A stretch of 64,000 nucleotides of DNA, taken from Rouxiella sp. S1S-2. GTDB taxonomy: Bacteria > Pseudomonadota > Gammaproteobacteria > Enterobacterales > Enterobacteriaceae. The notes under the pieces are model-generated. The model saw only the letters and a program-made list of their open reading frames with translations, searched no databases and was not told the origin of the DNA. Positions 29,268 to 38,464 of this stretch are shown here, one piece after another. Position numbers and translations under genes: made by a program. The number at the start of each line of letters is the position of its first letter. Position 1 is the stretch's first letter. The stretch is from NCBI RefSeq assembly GCF_009208105.1, contig NZ_WFKL01000001.1, positions 4,960,001 to 5,024,000 of the forward strand, written 5' to 3'.

Positions 29268-29588
29268 TTAGTGGTTATTATCTTTCGCCACTTCGAAATG
29301 TACCGAGAGTAAATAGGCTTCCTCAATCGGCAAATTACCCAGCATATCGACAACCTTTTCCGCCATTGTCATCGACTCTGCCGATATTTCATCAAACAGT
29401 TCTTTTTCAACTTCCGGCAATGGCTCGCCGGTAATAGAGCGCAACACCATGGCTTTAACGTGAGAAGTTAACATCTGTTGCTGAACGTCGTTGGTAAATA
29501 TATTTTCAGCGTTCAACATCTTTTGAATATCAGCCAATAACTGTTCGGTTCTTTCTGGCGCATCTTTTAATTCAAGTGCATTCTTCAT
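29268..29588 (-). CDS. Stand-alone PRD domain protein
   Basis: 106 residues forming one PTS regulation domain with no DNA-binding part. Both PRD histidines are present: His43 (LTSHVKAM) and His97 (AYLLSVHFEV). I chose the ATG at 29588; a TTG 17 codons upstream is in frame but has no clear ribosome site, and the upstream residues look unrelated to the domain. As first gene of the operon whose last gene is a PRD-containing activator, it may modulate that activator by phosphorylation or by pairing with its PRDs (inference). Confidence 0.72.
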   Translation of the reverse strand: MKNALELKDAPERTEQLLADIQKMLNAENIFTNDVQQQMLTSHVKAMVLRSITGEPLPEVEKELFDEISAESMTMAEKVVDMLGNLPIEEAYLLSVHFEVAKDNNH

Positions 29589-29695
29589 AACAATCTGCTC
29601 TGCCCCTTTTACAGATGCGATCCCATTATTTACTGGCAACCACTTTCATCTGTTCTTACCCTACTCGCATGACGAATTAGTGTGTAGACGGTTTT

Positions 29696-29715
29696 TTTCC
29701 AGTTCAAACTGGAAA
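29696..29715. promoter_or_regulatory. Perfect 20-bp dyad, likely operator of the accessory operon
   Basis: TTTCCAGTT at 29696-29704 and AACTGGAAA at 29707-29715 form a 9-bp perfect inverted repeat with a 2-base spacer. It lies 107 bases upstream of the PRD gene start. No strong -10/-35 pair is seen downstream on the minus strand, which fits an activator-dependent promoter. The distance and symmetry suit a dimeric activator such as the PRD regulator. Confidence 0.55.
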
Positions 29716-29826
29716 TGGCGAGCACTGAGCAGATCCATTTCTCAAAAATGCAATTAGAAGGCACATACCGCGGGTCGATTAAGATTTAGCAGTGGAAATG
29801 ACTGGGAAATGCGCAGAGGTCAATGC

Positions 29827-29857
29827 CCCTTCCCCGCTCATTTTTGGCGGAGAAGGG
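29827..29857 (-). terminator. Hairpin after cybC
   Basis: An 11-bp stem with one mismatch (29827-29837 with 29847-29857) and a 9-base loop lies just beyond the cybC stop. There is no T run on either strand, so its action as a terminator is uncertain. Confidence 0.4.
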
Positions 29858-29871
29858 TCTAGGAACGGGGA

Positions 29872-30258
29872 CTATTTAAATTTCTTATGATTTTCGTTGC
29901 GAGTTTCTTTAAAACCTTCGGCCTCTTTCTTCGCATCGGCCAGTTTATCGGCTTTTGCCAACTCAGAGGCTTTATCGATCTGACCAATCAGCGTATCTAG
30001 ACCTTTGTGATAGTCCTGAATCTCAGGGCTATTATCTGGCTTGGAGTCAAATTTAGGCGGTTTGGATTTTTTAGCATCCTGCGCCGCTGCCTTCATTTTT
30101 TCCAAGCCAGCCAGGAAGTCTGCCTTGCTGTCAGTTTTCAAAATCTTGCCGTAGTTATCGGCAATCGTGTCCATATCTGTTTCTAAATCGGCCGCCATTG
30201 ACTGGATACTCCAGCCCAGCAGGGCAACCGTCGCTAATGCAATAACATGTTTACGCAT
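29872..30258 (-). CDS. cybC: Soluble cytochrome b562
   Basis: 128 residues: a signal peptide cleaved after SMA (about residue 22) and a four-helix bundle. The heme ligands of E. coli cytochrome b562 are kept: Met7 of the mature protein (ADLETDM) and the His near the C-terminus (TRNENHKK). It is a periplasmic electron carrier of unclear partner. The ATG at 30258 follows AAGGTGAG; the frame is open far upstream, but those residues are not homologous. Next to pmbA, as in E. coli. Confidence 0.92.
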   Translation of the reverse strand: MRKHVIALATVALLGWSIQSMAADLETDMDTIADNYGKILKTDSKADFLAGLEKMKAAAQDAKKSKPPKFDSKPDNSPEIQDYHKGLDTLIGQIDKASELAKADKLADAKKEAEGFKETRNENHKKFK

Positions 30259-30449
30259 GCTCACCTTCCATTTATTTTTTGATTTATTAGAAATAACGAC
30301 ATTGTTTGTGGGACTATTGCTGCCATTAACATAAGTGCAACACCAGGCAATTGGCACCCCTTTTTTGTAAAGAATGTTAAGTGACAGGGGGCTGAGCAGC
30401 AGAAAGGCAGCGACGGCGGGCCCGTCGCTGTTATAGAAGATGTTACATT

Positions 30450-31790
30450 TTATTCGCCGGCGATTTTCATCTCTGGCAGGATAATGGAGCCACACTGAAT
30501 ATTGCTGCGCGTTTCAATGTCGCTGCCAATACTGACCATGTTGCGCAGCATATCTTTTAAGTTCCCGGCGATGGTTATTTCGCTAACCGGATACTGAATT
30601 TCACCGTTTTCGACCCAGAAACCGGCCGCACCGCGCGAGTAATCGCCGGTGATGCCGCTCACTGCCTGACCCATCAACTCAGTCACCAGCAGGCCTTTGC
30701 CCAACTTACGCAGCATCGCGTTAAAATCGTCACCTTGACCCGCAATGCGCCAGTTGTGAATGCCACCCGCATGGCCGGTGGTTTGCAGGCCGAGTTTGCG
30801 AGCGGAGTAGCAGGTCATTAGCCATGTTTGCAGTACGCCCTCTTTCACAATATCGCGGCGCTGGGTGCGAACGCCCTCGCTGTCAAACGGCGTTGACGCC
30901 ATGCCCTTCAGCAGATGAGGATGCTCTTCAACGGTAACCCACTCAGGAAGAATCTGTTTACCCAGGCTGTCGAGCAGGAAAGAAGATTTGCGATAGATGC
31001 TGCCGCCGCTGATTGCGCCGACTAAATGCCCGAAAAGCCCGGTAGCGACTTCGGCGGCAAACATCACCGGCGCTTTCATGGTCGGCAGTTTGCGCGGAGA
31101 AAGGCGTGACAGCGTGCGGCGAGCGCACTCTGCCCCTACCCACTCTGGGCTTTTGAGTTCGTCGATTGAGCGGGCAATGGTATAGGCATAATCGCGCTCC
31201 ATATCACCCGCTGCTTCGGCAATGACTGATGCGGAGAGGGAGTGACGGGTCGAACAATAGCTTTTCAACATGCCGTGGCTGTTGCCGAACACGCGAATTC
31301 CGTAATGACTGTTGAAGCTGCCGCCTTCGGTATTGGTAATGCGTTTATCCACGGCCAGCGCGGCCTGTTCAGCTTGCGCCGCAAGCTCTATTCCACGATC
31401 GGCGTCGAGTTCGGTTGGGTGGAATAGGTCGAGATCCGGTGCGTCAAAGGCCAGCATCTGCTCATCGGCTACGCCTGCGAAAGGATCTGGCGAGGTATAG
31501 CGCGCAATGTCCAACGCCGCCTGCACGGTGCGAGCAATCGCGTCTGGGCTGAGATCGGTAGAGGACGCGCTACCTTTACGTTGTTGATAATACACAGTAA
31601 TGCCGAGTGCGCCGTCGCTGTTAAACTCAACATTTTCAACTTCACCAAAGCGGGTGCTTATCCCAATACCGGTTGTTTTACTGACTGCCACTTCCGCGCC
31701 GTCAGAACCAGCTTTCGCTAACTCCAGAGCCTGCGCCACGGCCTGTTCCAGCGTTTTACGTTGCTCAGCCACTTGAGTGGTTACGTTCAT
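30450..31790 (-). CDS. pmbA: Metalloprotease subunit PmbA (TldE)
   Basis: 446 residues of the TldD/PmbA family. PmbA forms a heterodimer with TldD that digests unfolded peptides, matures microcin B17 and degrades CcdA; TldD carries the zinc site. The C-terminal segments ([35 protein letters not shown]) are typical. Its partner gene tldD lies at 39501-40946. Divergent from darP, the conserved arrangement. Confidence 0.96.
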   Translation of the reverse strand: MNVTTQVAEQRKTLEQAVAQALELAKAGSDGAEVAVSKTTGIGISTRFGEVENVEFNSDGALGITVYYQQRKGSASSTDLSPDAIARTVQAALDIARYTSPDPFAGVADEQMLAFDAPDLDLFHPTELDADRGIELAAQAEQAALAVDKRITNTEGGSFNSHYGIRVFGNSHGMLKSYCSTRHSLSASVIAEAAGDMERDYAYTIARSIDELKSPEWVGAECARRTLSRLSPRKLPTMKAPVMFAAEVATGLFGHLVGAISGGSIYRKSSFLLDSLGKQILPEWVTVEEHPHLLKGMASTPFDSEGVRTQRRDIVKEGVLQTWLMTCYSARKLGLQTTGHAGGIHNWRIAGQGDDFNAMLRKLGKGLLVTELMGQAVSGITGDYSRGAAGFWVENGEIQYPVSEITIAGNLKDMLRNMVSIGSDIETRSNIQCGSIILPEMKIAGE

Positions 31791-31951
31791 CAGCCCGCCC
31801 TTCTTTTGAATAAGGTGTTAAGTAAAAAGTTGCAGATAATTACCTTCATATTCTTCAGAGTCTAACAGAGACTTAGCACAATTTCGCATTCCGTCTGGGT
31901 CTTTTGGTGCCAACCGTGCGATAATGCGCCCAAGAATTTTAAGGATCCATA

Positions 31952-32500
31952 ATGACTAAGAAAATAGAAGACTGGCTCGACGATGTTCCTGAAGAGAACA
32001 ACGAAGAAGATGAAGAGATCATCTGGGTCAGCAAGAGTGAAATCAAACGTGATGCAGAAGCACTGAAAGATCTCGGTGCCGAGATGGTTGATCTGGGAAA
32101 TAACTCCCTCGACAAGATCCCGCTCGATGAAGACTTGCGTGCTGCGATCAATCTCGCGCAGAAGATCAAGAAAGAAGGCCGCCGTCGCCAGATGCAGCTT
32201 ATTGGTAAAATGCTACGTTCACGCGACATTGAACCTATTCAAACCGCGCTCGACAAACTGAAGAATCGCCATAACCAACAGGTTTCGCTGTTCCACAAGC
32301 TTGAGGTTCTTCGCGACCGTCTGGTTGAAGAAGGTGATGACGCGGTGCCGGCAGTATTGGATCTTTATCCGCAGGCCGACCGTCAGCAGCTGCGTGCGCT
32401 GGTGCGTAACGCGCAGAAAGAGAAGGCTGCCAACAAGCCGCCAAAGGCTTATCGCCAAATCTTCCAGTACCTCCGTGAACTGGCTGAAGCTAAACAATAA
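31952..32500 (+). CDS. darP: Ribosome biogenesis factor DarP (YjgA)
   Basis: 182 residues, strongly charged, start [11 protein letters not shown], acidic N-terminal segment (EENNEEDEE) and basic C-terminus. DarP/YjgA joins late 50S assembly intermediates and helps peptidyl transferase centre maturation in E. coli. AAGGA lies a few bases upstream of the ATG. The neighbour of pmbA in divergent orientation, as in E. coli. Confidence 0.95.
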   Translation: MTKKIEDWLDDVPEENNEEDEEIIWVSKSEIKRDAEALKDLGAEMVDLGNNSLDKIPLDEDLRAAINLAQKIKKEGRRRQMQLIGKMLRSRDIEPIQTALDKLKNRHNQQVSLFHKLEVLRDRLVEEGDDAVPAVLDLYPQADRQQLRALVRNAQKEKAANKPPKAYRQIFQYLRELAEAKQ

Positions 32501-32526
32501 CCCTTGTTTTGACGCTGTAGCTACGT

Positions 32527-32554
32527 GTAAAGGCCCGTTATCGCGGGCCTTTAC
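32527..32554. terminator. Terminator between darP and barstar gene
   Basis: A perfect 11-bp stem (GTAAAGGCCCG at 32527-32537, complement at 32544-32554) with a 6-base loop. The T run is interrupted (CCTTTAC). It lies between convergent genes and may serve both. Confidence 0.75.
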
Positions 32555-32572
32555 TATTTATGGGTTACTAGG

Positions 32573-32866
32573 TTAGAAATCAGGCTTAGGCTTAGCTTTA
32601 TCGAACACGTTAAATCGCAGCGCACCCTCCAACTCTTCTTCCGCCTCTTCGAACAGCAGTACCAACGCGCCAAAGCGTCTTTTGCGCCCGACATTCAGGT
32701 TGATAAAATCAATTTCTACCGGCAGCGCGATGCCGCCTGTCACTTCATCCCACAGCGCATCCAGATTCGCGCCAAATTGTTCGTTGAGCGTAAATTGATG
32801 GGCAAAATCGGCATAAAAGGCCGCCAGGTCCGGGATATGATTAAAATCGAAAACCACTTTTTTCAT
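32573..32866 (-). CDS. Barstar family ribonuclease inhibitor
   Basis: 97 residues of the barstar fold. The inhibitory helix FGANLDALWDEVTG keeps both acidic residues that bind the barnase active site in the Bacillus pair (Asp36 and Asp40 here). It starts four bases after the stop of the barnase-like gene, so the two are co-transcribed. E. coli has the relative yhcO close to aaeB. Its role is to block any ribonuclease left in the cytoplasm. Confidence 0.88.
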   Translation of the reverse strand: MKKVVFDFNHIPDLAAFYADFAHQFTLNEQFGANLDALWDEVTGGIALPVEIDFINLNVGRKRRFGALVLLFEEAEEELEGALRFNVFDKAKPKPDF

Positions 32867-32870
32867 TTTT

Positions 32871-33317
32871 TTACTCCACCCGAACTACATTCTTATAGTG
32901 ATTACGGCTGACATAGATAAGGCCATCATTGGCGAACAGCACGCGATCGGCACCGCGTCGTCCGCAGTGGTAGTTAATATCGGCCTCACGCCACACGCGA
33001 CCCGGCGCTGACGGCAAACTCTGCTCTCGGTTGGAAAAACGGTCTCCGCCAATCGCCTTACCCGGCAGCACCTGGCAAAGATTCCCGGCGCGAGCATCCC
33101 AACCGGCATCTCGCGCCTGTCTTTTGGTGACATAAAAATCAGGCAGGCGGTGATTTTGTCGCAGGTAGCTAACGACATTATTTTCCGCCGTTAATGACTC
33201 AATATTTCCCTGAGCAGGGTGGAAAAAACTCATCTTCGCCACCGAACTGCCGCTAAGCATCAACAACAGTGCCGCCATTAGCAGATTAATCCCGCGCCAT
33301 CTCTTTACTGCTCTCAT
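32871..33317 (-). CDS. Secreted barnase-like ribonuclease
   Basis: 148 residues: a signal peptide or N-terminal anchor (basic start, hydrophobic 11-26) and a barnase/RNase N1 domain. Block by block it parallels Bacillus barnase: RLPDFYVTK, PGKAIGGDRFSNRE, VWREADINY. The catalytic residues are all present (general base Glu111, Arg121, Arg125, general acid His140). Two cysteines (NLCQV and YHCGRR) could form a disulfide in the periplasm. The ATG at 33317 lies five bases after AGG; a GTG two codons upstream is possible. Paired with the barstar gene. Confidence 0.88.
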   Translation of the reverse strand: MRAVKRWRGINLLMAALLLMLSGSSVAKMSFFHPAQGNIESLTAENNVVSYLRQNHRLPDFYVTKRQARDAGWDARAGNLCQVLPGKAIGGDRFSNREQSLPSAPGRVWREADINYHCGRRGADRVLFANDGLIYVSRNHYKNVVRVE

Positions 33318-33350
33318 TGTCACCTACTTTTAGAATAGACAGATCCCAGC

Positions 33351-34811
33351 CTACAGATTGCCAAGATGCAGCGTTTTAACCTGCAGATATTCTTCCAACC
33401 CCAGTACTGAACCTTCTCGGCCAAGCCCGGACTCTTTCACGCCACCAAACGGCGCCACTTCGGTCGAAAGCGCGCACTCGTTAATGCCAATCATGCCGCT
33501 TTCAATCGCATCCGCCACGCGGAAAACGCGCTGCAGATTTTGGGTATAAAAATAAGCCGCCAGGCCAAATTCTGAATCATTGGCGCGCTTAACGGCTTCT
33601 TCTTCGGTTTGAAAACGGAAACAGGCAGCCAGTGGGCCAAACGTCTCTTCGGACGCCACTTTCATCTGGTCGTTTGCCTGCGCTATGACCGTCGGCTGGA
33701 AGAAATTGCCGCCCAACTTATGCCGCGCCCCGCCGGTCAACAGCTTGCCGCCGTGTTCTAAGGCATCTTTAACATGTTCTTCAACCTTTTCAAGTCCTTT
33801 AATATTTATTAACGGACCAACGATGACGCCCTCCTCCATGCCGTTACCCACTTTGAGTTGACTCACTTCATCGGCCAAACGTTTAACAAAGGTGTCATAG
33901 ATGCCGTCCTGCACGTAAATGCGGTTAATCGACACGCAAACCTGCCCGGCGTTACGGAATTTACAGGCCAGCACACCGTCAATCGCGGCATCGATGTCGG
34001 CATCATCAAACACGATGTAGGGTGCATTCCCCCCCAGCTCCATCGAGACTTTTTTCATGGTATCGGCACTGTTGCGTACCAGCGTTTTGCCGACTTCTGT
34101 TGAACCGGTAAACGAGATTTTTCTCACTGCACTGCTGGCCATAATTGCGTCGCTGATAGCCGAAGTATCGCCCGCCACGCCGTTGATCACGCCATCCGGC
34201 ACGCCCGCCTGCTTCGCCAGCTCGAGCAATGCAAAGGCCGACAACGGCGTGTTATTAGCAGGTTTGATGAGTCCGGTGCAGCCCGCAGCCAGCGCAGGCC
34301 CCAGCTTGCGGGTTAGCATCGCCAGAGGAAAATTCCATGGCGTAATGGCGGCCACTACACCAACGGGTTCGCGGGTGGCAAGAATGCGTGACCCCGATTT
34401 TACCGGAGGGATAATTTCCCCGTTGGCGCGCTTGGCTTCTTCGCCAAACCACTGCAGGAAGCTGGCGGCATATTCCACCTCACCCAGCGCTTCCTTCAAC
34501 GGCTTACCCTGCTCAGCCACCATCAGTTCGCCAAGGAACTGCTTGTTTTCAATCATTAACTCATACCAGCGATGTAAAATTTCGGCGCGAGCCTTGCCGG
34601 TGGTTTTACGCCATGCGGGAAAGGCTTCGCTAGCAGCCTTGATTGCGGCTTCTGTTTCGGCCTTTCCGGCCCGTGAAACTTTAGCAACAACGTCCCCGGT
34701 AGCAGGATTTTCAACGTCAAAAGTTTCAGTGGTTTTCTTCCAGGAACCGGCAACGAAATAGCCAGTTTTAAACAGCTGATGTTCTGAAAGTTTCTTTTGT
34801 TGAGTCGACAT
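33351..34811 (-). CDS. gabD: Aldehyde dehydrogenase, succinate-semialdehyde dehydrogenase-like
   Basis: 486 residues, ALDH superfamily, closest in pattern to GabD (TPWNFPLAMLTRKLGPALAAG; SFTGSTEVG; catalytic Glu in MELGGNAP; catalytic Cys in NAGQVCVSINR). E. coli GabD has NAGQTCVCANR, so the residue two after the catalytic Cys, a regulatory cysteine there, is Ser here. The enzyme should oxidise succinate semialdehyde to succinate, but no gabT or gabP is beside it, so another aldehyde is possible. AAGGATC lies upstream of the ATG. It sits between aaeB and the barnase gene, where E. coli has yhcN. Confidence 0.75.
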   Translation of the reverse strand: MSTQQKKLSEHQLFKTGYFVAGSWKKTTETFDVENPATGDVVAKVSRAGKAETEAAIKAASEAFPAWRKTTGKARAEILHRWYELMIENKQFLGELMVAEQGKPLKEALGEVEYAASFLQWFGEEAKRANGEIIPPVKSGSRILATREPVGVVAAITPWNFPLAMLTRKLGPALAAGCTGLIKPANNTPLSAFALLELAKQAGVPDGVINGVAGDTSAISDAIMASSAVRKISFTGSTEVGKTLVRNSADTMKKVSMELGGNAPYIVFDDADIDAAIDGVLACKFRNAGQVCVSINRIYVQDGIYDTFVKRLADEVSQLKVGNGMEEGVIVGPLINIKGLEKVEEHVKDALEHGGKLLTGGARHKLGGNFFQPTVIAQANDQMKVASEETFGPLAACFRFQTEEEAVKRANDSEFGLAAYFYTQNLQRVFRVADAIESGMIGINECALSTEVAPFGGVKESGLGREGSVLGLEEYLQVKTLHLGNL

Positions 34812-34985
34812 AACGATCCTTTCGGTTGAGCGGGATTCACCAGGGTTTTCGGCGAAAAATAAGGAATAATTGATGCTTAAGTATAGTCATTAATCACCCG
34901 CCCGCTGAGGTAGCACATCCGTCTACTGTGCTTTTCAGACTGCTTAACCCCAAGGTTTCATGCACCATTTCTACACATAGGCAAT

Positions 34986-35020
34986 AAAAAAGGCTGACGC
35001 ATTCATGGCGTCAGCCTTTT
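34986..35020 (-). terminator. Terminator of the aaeXAB operon
   Basis: A perfect 9-bp stem (GGCTGACGC at 34992-35000, complement at 35008-35016), 7-base loop, and a T6 run on the minus strand. It lies 24 bases beyond the aaeB stop. Confidence 0.93.
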
Positions 35021-35043
35021 GTTTTCTTGTTGCTAGCGTTCGC

Positions 35044-37002
35044 TTACTGCAGGAAAGCCCGCTGGTAATTGTGCAACAGGTTGCACAAGCGCCTGACAGG
35101 TTCAGTGACCTTCGGTGGCGCATCGTATTCCACCAGTTTTTGCTGATACTCTCCCATCTCTTTCAACAGACGCTGATAGTAGTACTCACGCTTGCCTTCA
35201 CGTTGGGAGGAGACTACCCGATCGGCCGTGTGGCGGATCTGCTTATGGAACGCCGAAAGCTCTTCGTTGACCGGCACTTCTGCCAGCTTCAGCCGTTGAT
35301 GGGCAATGATAAGCTGCAGCGCCAGACGATATTTACCGATGTCATTCGGAAACAGCACCAGCAGCTGATTCAACTGATGATAAAGCGCCGGCAGATGATT
35401 TTCACGACGACGATAGGCCTTGGTGGTAAGCGCCGATACCGCACTACTGACAAAACGGTTAAGCAGCGTACGTCCGGTTTTATCACGTGATTTGTCGCGA
35501 ATAAGCGAAAGCACGACCAACGCAATCACACAGCCAATGGCCTGGCCGGTCGCGTTATCGAGGAAACTGGTCACGTCAAAGGTCATTGGGTTACTGAGCA
35601 CCAGAATGTTGATACAGCCCACCAGTAGGCCCAATACGCCTAAACGACGTTTTTGAACCTCGATCCCGATAACAAAGATAAAGATGCCGAGCGACAGGCA
35701 GAGCAAGAATAAACTTTGCTGCGTCCACGGCAGAATAACCATGTAAAACAAAGAACCTATCGGGATAGCTGCCAGCATGCCAACCATAAAGTCGATAGCC
35801 ATCATGCGAGGATTCGGCGTGCGCATCGCCAGTGAGGTAATCACCGCGATAATGACGATACACCCTGACCCTGAGGTCCAGCCGGTCCACAGCCATAGCA
35901 AACAGCCAATGGCGCTTGAGACGAAGGTACGCAGGCCGTTAATCATGGCGTGATGCATTTCGGCCGAGGCGGGTTTCACCACCACTTCACCGCTCAGCAC
36001 ATTGTTTTCAGTGCTGCTAATGCTGCTGTTGGTGTGAATGCCTTTAATCATTAACAATGCACGGCTGCCGGAGCCTATCCACGAATAGAGCGGCAAAGCG
36101 ATGCTATCAGTTGGGATCGTGGTGGCAATCTGGCGCAGCTGCTTCATTTTTTTACGCACGTCCTGCAAATTTTCAACCGGCTCGTTGACTAGCTGTTTTA
36201 TCCCTTCCGGCACCAGCTCCGGCGTGGTCTGCATAATAATGTACGTTTCGCACGCCTGTGTGATCATGCCCAATGAGATGCTGTGCAGAGCCTTAAGCCG
36301 GCGGTTAACGCGCTGCCAGCGGGAAGACTCCATCATCAGACTGCCGCGCATGGCATTGATAGCGGTACTGCTTTTAACCAGCGTGTTCCAGGCTTTATCC
36401 ATTTCTTCTTTTTCAGCCTGATTGACACTCAGCTTGATCAACATGAACTGGTCGAGCATCAGCTGGTCCACGGCACGATCGATGTCTTTCTTAATAGAAC
36501 GCGGTGAGAAAATCAGGTCGGCAAAAATAGCGGCGCAAATACCCACCACGATTTCACTGCATCGTTCGACGGCAAACTGCGGGGCTTCAACCACATTAGA
36601 AGATGACAGCACCACAATGATAAGCGCCGTGTAGCCCGCCAGGCCAAAAGCGTAGGAGTTTTCTACCCGTACTACGGTCGACCACCAGGTACAGAAGCCG
36701 GCCCAAAGGCAGCACACCAACAGCATCAGAGCGGGTGCACGAGCAAAGGTCATAATGATGGCAATAGCGGCAATACAGCCGATAAATGTGCCGATAACGC
36801 GCAAAATACCGCGATGGCGGATAGCCCCGGCAAAAGGTTCCCCCCCCGCCACCAGAGCGGGACCGGCGGCCACGATGGCCGCGGTCATCGCCGACCAGCG
36901 TGGTGTTTCTAGCTGAAGATAAAACCCGAAAACCAGCGCACCCAAAATGGCAAAGGTCAACTTGCAGGCGAATCGCATGCGTAGGAGTGTCTGGCTATTC
37001 AT
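35044..37002 (-). CDS. aaeB: p-Hydroxybenzoic acid efflux pump subunit AaeB
   Basis: 652 residues of the aromatic acid exporter (ArAE/FUSC) family: two clusters of about six membrane helices (1-170 and 360-500), each followed by a soluble region. AaeB works with the membrane fusion protein AaeA as an efflux valve for hydroxylated aromatic carboxylates. It starts 11 bases after aaeA. Normal length for the family. Confidence 0.95.
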   Translation of the reverse strand: MNSQTLLRMRFACKLTFAILGALVFGFYLQLETPRWSAMTAAIVAAGPALVAGGEPFAGAIRHRGILRVIGTFIGCIAAIAIIMTFARAPALMLLVCCLWAGFCTWWSTVVRVENSYAFGLAGYTALIIVVLSSSNVVEAPQFAVERCSEIVVGICAAIFADLIFSPRSIKKDIDRAVDQLMLDQFMLIKLSVNQAEKEEMDKAWNTLVKSSTAINAMRGSLMMESSRWQRVNRRLKALHSISLGMITQACETYIIMQTTPELVPEGIKQLVNEPVENLQDVRKKMKQLRQIATTIPTDSIALPLYSWIGSGSRALLMIKGIHTNSSISSTENNVLSGEVVVKPASAEMHHAMINGLRTFVSSAIGCLLWLWTGWTSGSGCIVIIAVITSLAMRTPNPRMMAIDFMVGMLAAIPIGSLFYMVILPWTQQSLFLLCLSLGIFIFVIGIEVQKRRLGVLGLLVGCINILVLSNPMTFDVTSFLDNATGQAIGCVIALVVLSLIRDKSRDKTGRTLLNRFVSSAVSALTTKAYRRRENHLPALYHQLNQLLVLFPNDIGKYRLALQLIIAHQRLKLAEVPVNEELSAFHKQIRHTADRVVSSQREGKREYYYQRLLKEMGEYQQKLVEYDAPPKVTEPVRRLCNLLHNYQRAFLQ

Positions 37003-37013
37003 TTTATTTTCTC

Positions 37014-37946
37014 TTAACCAAACTCGCGCAGACGGTGCAGGAATTTAGTAAACCAAGAGCCGTGCTCTACGCGGTCATGCTCACCGGCGACCACAACGGT
37101 AGCGGTAGTGCCTGCCGGATACGGATGTTTTTCATCCATGTCGTCGAGGGTGATTTTAACCGGTACGCGCTGCGCAAGGCGCACCCACTCAAGGTTGCTG
37201 TCGATAGTCGCCAGGCCGTTGCTGGCGGCGGTGCTGCTGCTGTTCGTGACCGCGGCGGCTACGCTGTCTACCGTGCCATGCAGGATGCGATTACTGCCCA
37301 GCGGCGTTATCTCGACGCGATCGCCGATACGCACGCGTGCCAGTTTTGTTTCTTCCATGTAGGCCAGCACGTAGAAGGTGTGCTCTTTCACCAGCGCCAC
37401 GGTGGTTTCACCGCGGGTAATAAAGTCACCAGGGTGAACGGTAAGGTTGGTTATCCAGCCATCGGCCGGGGCCACAACGACGGTACGCTGCAGGTCAAGC
37501 GCTGCTGCATCTGCCGTTGCCTTGGCTTTTGCCAACTGGTGAAGAGTGGTTTGCAAATCACTGGTCGCCTGCTCAATGGCCTCGATAGACATCGCCTGCG
37601 TGCCGAGTTTGACGCGGCGATTAGCCTCACGTTTTTTCTCGTCTGCCAGCGCCTGATAATAGGCAACGTCGGCATTGGCCTGATCTAATGCCACCTGATA
37701 GCGAGGTTGGTCAATCTTGAAAAGCACATCACCCTTAGCCACCAACTGGTTATCGCGCACCGGCACGTCTGTCACCAGCCCGGCGACGTCGGGAGCAATC
37801 GCCACAACGTCGGCGGTGAATTTTGCGTCACGCGTCCAGGGAGATTCAGTATAAAAGACCCAGGCACGGAAAATCGCGATGGCGGCCAGGACCACAATGA
37901 TAAACGTTATTGCGTAACGTATTATTTTTATTGATAAGTTTTTCAC
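37014..37946 (-). CDS. aaeA: p-Hydroxybenzoic acid efflux pump subunit AaeA
   Basis: 310-residue HlyD-type membrane fusion protein: an N-terminal membrane helix (about 10-30), a lipoyl-like half ([19 protein letters not shown]), a coiled-coil hairpin and the closing half ([18 protein letters not shown]). It connects AaeB to the periplasm. Eight bases separate it from aaeX. Confidence 0.95.
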   Translation of the reverse strand: MKNLSIKIIRYAITFIIVVLAAIAIFRAWVFYTESPWTRDAKFTADVVAIAPDVAGLVTDVPVRDNQLVAKGDVLFKIDQPRYQVALDQANADVAYYQALADEKKREANRRVKLGTQAMSIEAIEQATSDLQTTLHQLAKAKATADAAALDLQRTVVVAPADGWITNLTVHPGDFITRGETTVALVKEHTFYVLAYMEETKLARVRIGDRVEITPLGSNRILHGTVDSVAAAVTNSSSTAASNGLATIDSNLEWVRLAQRVPVKITLDDMDEKHPYPAGTTATVVVAGEHDRVEHGSWFTKFLHRLREFG

Positions 37947-37953
37947 GACAGCC

Positions 37954-38157
37954 TCAGACGAAAGCGCAGGATATTAGATAGAAGAGACAGCAATACAAAG
38001 CCGTATTAAATAATGCCGGATGCCAGACAAAATCATAGATCCCCGTAGGCGTCAAAATCCGGCGCAGTATAAAAAATACCAGCAACGCCAACAGTATTTC
38101 GAAGAAAACCGGGGGAAACGACAATCCGAAAATCACCATTACCGGAAGCAAACTCAT
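37954..38157 (-). CDS. aaeX: Small membrane protein AaeX
   Basis: 67 residues, two membrane helices, with the highly conserved C-terminal part [18 protein letters not shown]. It is the first gene of the efflux operon; its job is not known. The ATG at 38157 follows AAGGAAAT; an upstream in-frame ATG gives nine unrelated residues. Confidence 0.93.
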   Translation of the reverse strand: MSLLPVMVIFGLSFPPVFFEILLALLVFFILRRILTPTGIYDFVWHPALFNTALYCCLFYLISCAFV

Positions 38158-38464
38158 GGATATTTCCTTAGACTCATACCACAAAGGTAAAAACGCACAG
38201 CAGTCCTCATATTATTTATTAATTTTAACATTACCGCGCGTTTCTGATTCAGAATTTTCAACAATACCGGCACACTTCAAGAGATGACTCTTTAAAGCAT
38301 GTGCAGAAGACTAGCGTTGGATTGCCAGAAAAGTCGGCGAAGGTAAGATAATGGGTTTCACTGCATCCGAACTTGAGGCTTTTATCTGGACAAGTATATT
38401 AGCCTGCTTATTATCAAGTTATCAACATTCTGTGATCACAATCACTTTTAAGCTGGGCTTAACA
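38158..38464. promoter_or_regulatory. aaeX-aaeR divergent control region with CRP-like site
   Basis: 307 bases between the divergent efflux operon and its regulator. At 38431-38446 lies TGTGA-N6-TCACT, a very good CRP half-site pair, centred 26 bases upstream of the aaeR ATG. LysR-type sites are expected here but I could not assign one. No gene is seen. Confidence 0.6.

Noticed and set aside
29640..29700. Sigma-54 promoter for the accessory operon, as in the Salmonella dga operon
   Set aside because: No GG-N10-GC pair with acceptable flanks was found on the minus strand, and the regulator lacks an AAA+ domain.
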